Positions 58,710 to 64,000 of a stretch of 64,000 nucleotides of DNA are shown here, piece by piece. A program made the position numbers and the translations under genes. Origin of the DNA: Trichobilharzia szidati (lineage: Eukaryota; Platyhelminthes; Trematoda; Strigeidida; Schistosomatidae); NCBI GenBank assembly GCA_944472155.2, contig OX235277.1, positions 18,300,804 to 18,364,803 of the forward strand, given 5' to 3'. Every line of letters starts with the position of its first letter. Position 1 is the stretch's first letter. The notes beneath the pieces were generated by a model. That model had not been told where the DNA came from. It did no database searches and saw nothing but the letters and a program-made list of their open reading frames with translations.

Positions 58710-59160
58710 CATTTCTTTTTCACGCGCATATTGTTTTTGCTTGTGGTTTTCTGCATTTTTATTTTATTTAATATATTTTGGATTTTAGAAATATTTTCTT
58801 CATTTCTCTTCAAAATTTGCAAGTTTTAACATTTTATGACTTTTTTCTCCTAACTTTTTGGATTTTTTCACAAAGCCAATATTTTGTAATTTTGATATTC
58901 TGTAATCTTTGAATAAATTAATTTATATTTGGTCGGGTCTTTTACGTCGAAGGTGTACTTCGGTTGGTTTAAAGTGGAGGAAATTATTCCTCATATTTGC
59001 CTATTAGAAGATGTATTTAAGTCTTTTACACCTCAAATTATAATATTACATCGCACTTAATTTCATATATTTCATGATATATCCCTCAGGTTCGGAAAGA
59101 CTCAAAATGATTTAGAATCATATCAATTTGTCCTCTTGAGACTTTATTATCTGGCTTTAG
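58710..59160. other. Spacer, nothing recognised
   Basis: T-rich and AT-rich sequence with no domain or repeat identified. Confidence 0.4.
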
Positions 59161-59490
59161 TATTTTCAATAAGCTCTTAGCTCTTCCTCGAACGATCTAT
59201 TCCATATCACGTACAGATACGTAGATGGGCGTTTCATACTCGGGTTCCATTCGAGTGGTAATCTTCAGCGTTACGTTGTTTTCAGTTCTTATCTTATCCA
59301 TCCGTTGGATTTTAAGATATTAGTTAGTTCACTCTCAGAAATGGTTGTTGGTAATACTTTCTGACAATCAATTTTGTCCTCACCTTGGAGTGAAAGCATC
59401 TGTTAATAGAATGATTTCGCTGTCAACATTGTTGAAGGCTTTTTCAGAGTCATCGAACTCCAGTTAAAAATTTGACTGTTAGTCACCTGT
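59160..59490 (-). mobile_element. RTE-clade relic with internal deletion
   Basis: The minus strand reads LEFDDSEKAFNNVDSEIIL (about 59460-59405), matching the FEKAFD.VD RT block. After a deletion, LPLEWNPSMKRPSTYL and SFEEELRAY (about 59265-59175) match the WNP.GKR.RGRP tail and the segment after it. It is dead. Confidence 0.65.
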
Positions 59491-60135
59491 CCCGTGATTA
59501 TCCGTCCGTCTATTGTAACCTGTACTGCCTTATGTGACCGTATATGCTCACTTTAATTACAAAGCAATTCAAAGTACAGAAGTCTGTGAAGAATTAGCAG
59601 ATCTCATCCATTTCGTCAAGACCTACCGGACTTATCTGTGTTGTTTTAGGCCCGCAGCACCCGATAATTGTACCTTTCTTACATTTTGAATTGAATTTTT
59701 ACTGATATTAACCTAGAAGATACTGGTCATCACTGCATTAGAGTTTTGGATGCTGTTAATGACATCAATGATACACAATTCCTTAGTGTGCTCCAGTTTA
59801 CGGTTTTATTTATCAAAGTGGAAAAATGACTCTACAAATGACAATTCTATCTGTTCACACAGATTCTTAGTAATTGTACACTCTATCTATTCATCCCTTT
59901 GGAAATCTAAGCAGCCTTCACAGCTTCGAATATGTTTGCACAATCTACGATTCTATGAGTAATTTCTGCTTTCTTCGTAAGAAAACAGTAAGCTGGGAGC
60001 TGCAAGATATATAATATAATTAACAAAATACCCTGCAATTGCTGTGAGTTGGGTCAAATACATAGGTCGGACTAGTAGATCGTTGGTGGTCAGAACATTA
60101 GAATTTAGCTAAGGTAAGAATGGTTGATCCCGTGA
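59490..60135. other. Spacer, nothing recognised
   Basis: Short ORFs only. The part nearest 59490-59560 could be more of the RTE relic, but no motif was identified. Confidence 0.35.
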
Positions 60136-60520
60136 GGACAAGTCACTTAGAAAAAATCTCAGCAATTGCACTGTATGCATTCACACACAACCACAAAATC
60201 GGGTGAGAGAGGGTGAAAATTCTAAGCAATATTATATGCAGTTGGAGAGAGAGGTTGATTACTGAATCCTTGTTCTACGAGTCTACACCCAACACATGCA
60301 ATAGGAATGACTCATCACTCATACCCGAAATATGGGAAATACTACTACCAATCAAATCGAGCGATGGAAAATAATGGAATTATATAAACGAAGTTAGAAA
60401 AATGTGTGAGTACCTTGATAGGGTTATGAGCAATAAATTGTGCTCGAAACGTCATCAGTGAACATCGCTGTATAACACTGTGAAACTTTATCAAAACAAA
60501 TTTTACCCACAATGAAAGTA
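60135..60520 (+). mobile_element. PLE-D-type C-terminal fragment plus terminal motif
   Basis: The + strand gives SAIALYAFTHNHKIG, ERLITESLFYESTPN and TCNRNDSSLIPEIWEILLPI, closely parallel to the PLE-D tail at 55190-55400. It is followed at 60420-60515 by the conserved terminus (GAGCAATAAATTGTGCTCGA, AACGTCATCAGTG, TATAACACTGTG, TTTATCAAAACAAA). Confidence 0.8.
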
Positions 60521-60639
60521 ACCAGGAACTCTGGTTGTCAATTAGAAGATATAAAATGGGCAAAACATCAAAATTCACTCATCTCGCGACAAATTAGGAC
60601 GTACGTATCAGGCTACCCTATATGGGTGATCAAAGCAGC

Positions 60640-61210
60640 TTGCTTACTAGACAAAGGTTGACCACTGAGGTTAAAATGAATTTTTGCGCAGCTAAAATGA
60701 GAATTATTGAACATGCAGAAAATGACATCACATCCCACTTTATTTAACAATTTAAATCTACTTGTGGACACATACATAGAAAGGACTCATCGGTCTCTGA
60801 AAGTAAGTGCTTCAGAGTATATTCCTAAATTGCTTCAGAAGCAAATTAAGTCTATAGAAATAGTTAATGGTGAGAACAGACCACCTACCTCCTCTATTGA
60901 GAATCATATTATAGAGACTGGACATAAAATTGATGTTTGGGGTGCATCCTGAAATTTGTGGAAGCCTTAGAAATTATGAAGTTTAAATCACCTTTACAAC
61001 TTCAAAAAGGATTCGTCATCACATCTTTAGTTACCAGGGTAGATGAAATATTATCTCCATTCTTCGGTTTTGTTTTTGGACCTTTAATACATTCATTTAA
61101 CTTGATTGAAGTCTACTTTCTTACCCCGTAACTCTATTATTTTCACACATTAATATATATATTCCAATAACACATATGTATGTGATCAGATTACTCGAAA
61201 TGTGTTGTGC
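60640..61210 (+). mobile_element. PLE-A-type C-terminal fragment with 3' region
   Basis: Reads RTHRSLKVSASEYIPKLLQK, ENRPPTSSIENHIIETGHKI, then in another frame CILKFVEALEIMKFKSPLQL and QKGFVITSL. This is the GIY-YIG tail of PLE-A (RLPTSSIAKHLIEMNHKVD, CIQKQFVITL). The 3' region ends with GTGATCAGATTACTCGAAAT, as at 39455-39475. Confidence 0.8.
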
Positions 61211-62256
61211 AAATCCTTTACAGGATTCAAACAAATTACATCTGCGTATTGTTCTGTCTAATGTTCTATTCCGAAAATTCCCAAAACCACGTTTTGGTTT
61301 CATCTTTCAAAATCCACGAAGAATGCTTGGAAATGCTGACAAGCTTATTTAGACCCTTAATTCACGAAAATGTAGTCTCTGCTTCGGCCGTCTAAAAGCT
61401 ATTTAGTTGAGAATGTCTGCAAAACATAAGCCATCAAATGCAGAGCAAAACAAATCGAAGTTCAACTTTTAGTTTGGTTCAGTATTACGCAATTACGATG
61501 TGAATTTTCACTGGGTAAAAACATTCAACTAAATTACGATGGTTATAATTTCTAATTGTTCAAGTATCTTCTTTACCACTTTAACAAGTGTATTATTGTT
61601 CGCTAACAAGTTCTTTTTGATGCTGATGAATTATTTGATGAAACGTTTCTGTGATACTTGTTTCACCGAATGTATATTATCGATAATGCTACGAAAAATG
61701 GGCATTATTTACCAATAGTGCTTACAGGTTCAATGGATTCGTTTCATAAAACTCTATAGAACATCTTTGTTTATGCTACCCAACATAATATTCAATTCAC
61801 TCGATTAAATAATTTTTGCAGATATAAAATAAAGAGTAGATGTCCTAAACTGGCAACAACTAAAAGCCCAAAAGGTTTTGCCTTGTAACCTAAAGTTCAT
61901 GGATTAAATCCTTCGTGAGGTCTTAAGTGCACACCAGGAAAAAGTATATCTCCGGCTCTCTATGGTGCTATTTCGTGATGAAATCTACCATATTTCCCCT
62001 AAAATCACTGAAAATCCGAAAGATTCTAATAAATTTATGGCTACCTCTTTGTTGTTTTCAAGTTGTTTCTTGTGTAAAGACATCATTTTTCTGTCCATCT
62101 ATCAGCAGTAATAATTTTGAGCATTTTGTCTTGTTAAAAACATGACTTCTATTTATCTACAAACAATCGTTGAAGCTGTCACATGGCCTAGTCAATTCAA
62201 AAGGAAAAACATTCTTGAAAACAATCACTTTGGTTGTAAACAATAATAAAAAAGAG
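61210..62256. other. Upstream region of the second MEG
   Basis: AT-rich DNA with short chance ORFs and no recognised repeat. It forms the roughly 1-kb upstream flank of the TATA box at 62257. Confidence 0.4.
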
Positions 62257-62264
62257 TATATAAG
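62257..62264 (+). promoter_or_regulatory. TATA box (TATATAAG) of second MEG
   Basis: Lies 33 bases before the first base of the ATG at 62297. With usual spacing, transcription would start near 62285-62290, leaving a leader of only about ten bases. Confidence 0.6.
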
Positions 62265-62296
62265 GAGATCTGTTCTTGGTGAAAACTTCATTCACA

Positions 62297-62363
62297 ATGA
62301 ATTTCTGCAAAGAAGCACTATTACTTATCTGCATTGCATGCTTGATGCATGAGTATGATTGCG
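62297..62363 (+). CDS. Second MEG, exon 1: signal peptide exon
   Basis: An ATG at 62297 opens 22 codons plus one base before a perfect donor GTAAGTCGG at 62364. The peptide starts MNFCKEALLLICIACLM, with a charged start, a hydrophobic core (ALLLICIACLM) and HEYDC following, a plausible secretion signal. It ends in phase 1, the same phase as the exons of the first MEG. First exons of schistosome MEGs are typically of this kind: short and ending near the signal cleavage site. The read-through frame stops soon after the donor, supporting splicing. The rest of the gene lies mostly beyond the window. Confidence 0.7.
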
Positions 62364-62894
62364 GTAAGTCGGGAATTTTGAATTAGATTACATTTTACAG
62401 GTTTTATATGACTGAACTGTAGATACAGTAACTTTAAGATTTATATATTATGAACATAAGGGTGAATACCAGTGTCAAAATAATTTTAATAAAGGCAGAT
62501 ACATTATTTATGTAAGTAATCAGCAGTAGAGATAAACTGATCGAAAGGAGAAAATCAATAGAGGGATGCAGAAAAAGTCAAATTTCAAAGTAAATGATGC
62601 TAAGAACATACTTCAACTTTCGAATAACAAATTTGGTGGTTTTCAAACTGAAACCGAGCGACAGTCATACATGCATATCCATAAGTACCATTTATTAATG
62701 ATATTATAAGTAAACAAATTGTTTGTCAGTATTTCACATAAAAACTACAACATTCGAAAAATGTCACTGATGCGGAAAATTTGTTGACTCAGCCCAAACA
62801 CAAATTTGGTTCCCCAACATAGATATTTTTTTCATGCCGAAAACACCAAATTAATGATAAATCTTTGTTTTCAACATGAAATTTATATCAACAG

Positions 62895-62897
62895 GCT
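62895..62897 (+). CDS. Possible 3-nt MEG exon (GCT)
   Basis: The context is AAATTTATATCAACAG, then GCT, then GTAAGTTTG. In phase 1 it completes GGC. Three-nucleotide exons would be below the size usually seen, so the site may instead be a decoy. Confidence 0.35.
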
Positions 62898-63417
62898 GTA
62901 AGTTTGCCACTGAATTTCGAGTATTTATAATTTTTTCTGTAGTTTGGTAGAAGAATGCATACTCTCAATATCCCCCATTATTTCATGCAGTATCGGCTCC
63001 TTTAAGAGATTTTATATGTCTCAAGAGTCACACAGGGTCAAATAATTTCTGATTGCTTGCTGAAAAATAAGGACACTGTAACTAGAGGGCACAGTCACCA
63101 TTAGAAGCTTGTTGGTTCTTAGACGTACTGATGGAAATCCTAGATAAGGAATATAACGTTTGAAGAATGAATACGTTCATCGCTGGAAATATCATGAAGT
63201 GATTATTTGTATCAAGTGATAATGCACCCTAACTTGAATGAATATTTGATGCGTGGATAAACAGGTTGAATGCCTTTTATTCACAAGCTGTTTTTCACTA
63301 TTCAAAATAAAAGTCGGTTTTTTCTTTGCACATATATTTCTTGCCTGTGCTGAAAATGACCCATTCATGATTATTGCTTCTTAATTCAAATATATATATA
63401 TATATATAAACCCACAG

Positions 63418-63420
63418 TCG
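63418..63420 (+). CDS. Possible 3-nt MEG exon (TCG)
   Basis: The context is TATATAAACCCACAG, then TCG, then GTAAGTCAC, directly after a (TA)n tract. It is open in phase 1. Confidence 0.35.
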
Positions 63421-63793
63421 GTAAGTCACTTTTGCAATTATATGAACGTATAATCATGTTTTATTTGATGGTGGGGTTTACACGTCTAGTGTCTACTTTT
63501 GTTACCTGTTACTCAGGATATTCACAGAAATTTAACGTGATTTCAGACCTAAAATAACTGCAATAATATTGAAATATTTGCAAAGTAATAAAGCACTTAG
63601 GAAGGGAAATCCCAACTAATGAATGAATACAGTTAGTCTATTATTTGTCAAAAGATCTGAATATAGTTCAAGAAATTCCCTTTCTCTGTTATTATTTTAC
63701 ATTGCTGTGCCTAATTTATTTTCGATTAATCCCGGATTCAGATCCATTTGAATACGTTCTATTTTTCATTTGGTTTCTAATGTAATTCAACAG

Positions 63794-63796
63794 ACA
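63794..63796 (+). CDS. Possible 3-nt MEG exon (ACA)
   Basis: The context is TTTCTAATGTAATTCAACAG, then ACA, then GTAAGTATA. It is open in phase 1. It is the last candidate in the window. Confidence 0.35.
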
Positions 63797-64000
63797 GTAA
63801 GTATACCAGAATAGATCTAATGAATCATTTGCCACTTTGTCGTGAAATTTGTTTATTTAATGCATCTCCTCGTCAACATCAATAATGCTAATTATTTATC
63901 AGTGAGGATGCAAATGAGCAGCCTTATATAATTAAGTACCCTAACTTAAAAAAATTGGACTTTCAGCATATGGCATTGTTTCTCCTTCAGTGTCACCCGT

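Larger units (their letters stand above)
62364..64000 (+). other. Introns of second MEG with three possible 3-nt exons
   Basis: AT-rich sequence with a (TA)n run at about 63391-63407. No exon of 6-36 nt with good sites was found. Three sites of the form CAG-NNN-GTAAGT occur at 62895, 63418 and 63794 and are listed separately. The gene continues past the end of the window. Confidence 0.4.

Overview
This is animal DNA from a schistosomatid blood fluke (a Schistosoma or Trichobilharzia relative; the species cannot be fixed by eye). The diagnosis rests on four things: AT-rich sequence with no long cellular ORFs; many Penelope-like retroelements (PLEs) with RT plus GIY-YIG domains; RTE-clade (SR2-like) relics together with hammerhead-bearing SINE sequence; and two genes with schistosome micro-exon gene (MEG) architecture.

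Left part, 1 to about 22.3 kb, + strand. This is the 3' portion of a MEG whose first exon lies outside the window. Fifteen well-supported micro-exons of 6-21 nt, all multiples of 3, are each flanked by AG and GTA/GTG splice sites. They run from 1109 to 18367 and end in a terminal exon at 22106 with an in-frame TAG and an AATAAA signal at 22259. Read in phase 1 the chain has no stop at any junction, whereas phase 0 would put a stop inside several exons. Six further exons are weaker. The introns hold relics: a PLE terminus foldback, a tRNA-derived SINE, a palindromic hammerhead SINE, and a tRNA-Lys-like SINE.

Middle part, about 22.4 to 61.2 kb, is a transposon cluster. It contains RTE relics at 25.6, 27, 33-34.6 and 59.2 kb. 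It contains at least eight PLE copies or fragments, two of which are young. PLE-A (36435-39766) has an open RT+endonuclease ORF, inverted arms and a perfect 13-bp target duplication. PLE-B (51599-55041) has about 467-bp inverted arms, a 12-bp target duplication and one in-frame stop. It also holds large palindromes at 34950-35992 and 57111-58709, a hammerhead-ribozyme candidate at 36045-36096, nested SINEs inside a dying PLE, and two copies of an unclassified repeat. A quiet stretch (about 45-51.5 kb) has no convincing gene.

Right part, 62.25-64 kb, + strand. This is the start of a second MEG: a TATA box, a very short leader and a first exon encoding a signal peptide, ending in phase 1 at a GTAAGT donor. 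Three possible 3-nt exons follow, and the gene runs off the window.

So two MEGs in the same orientation are separated by a PLE/RTE/SINE cluster. No rRNA, functional tRNA, CRISPR or bacterial feature is present. All splice predictions come from reading the sequence and have no transcript support here.
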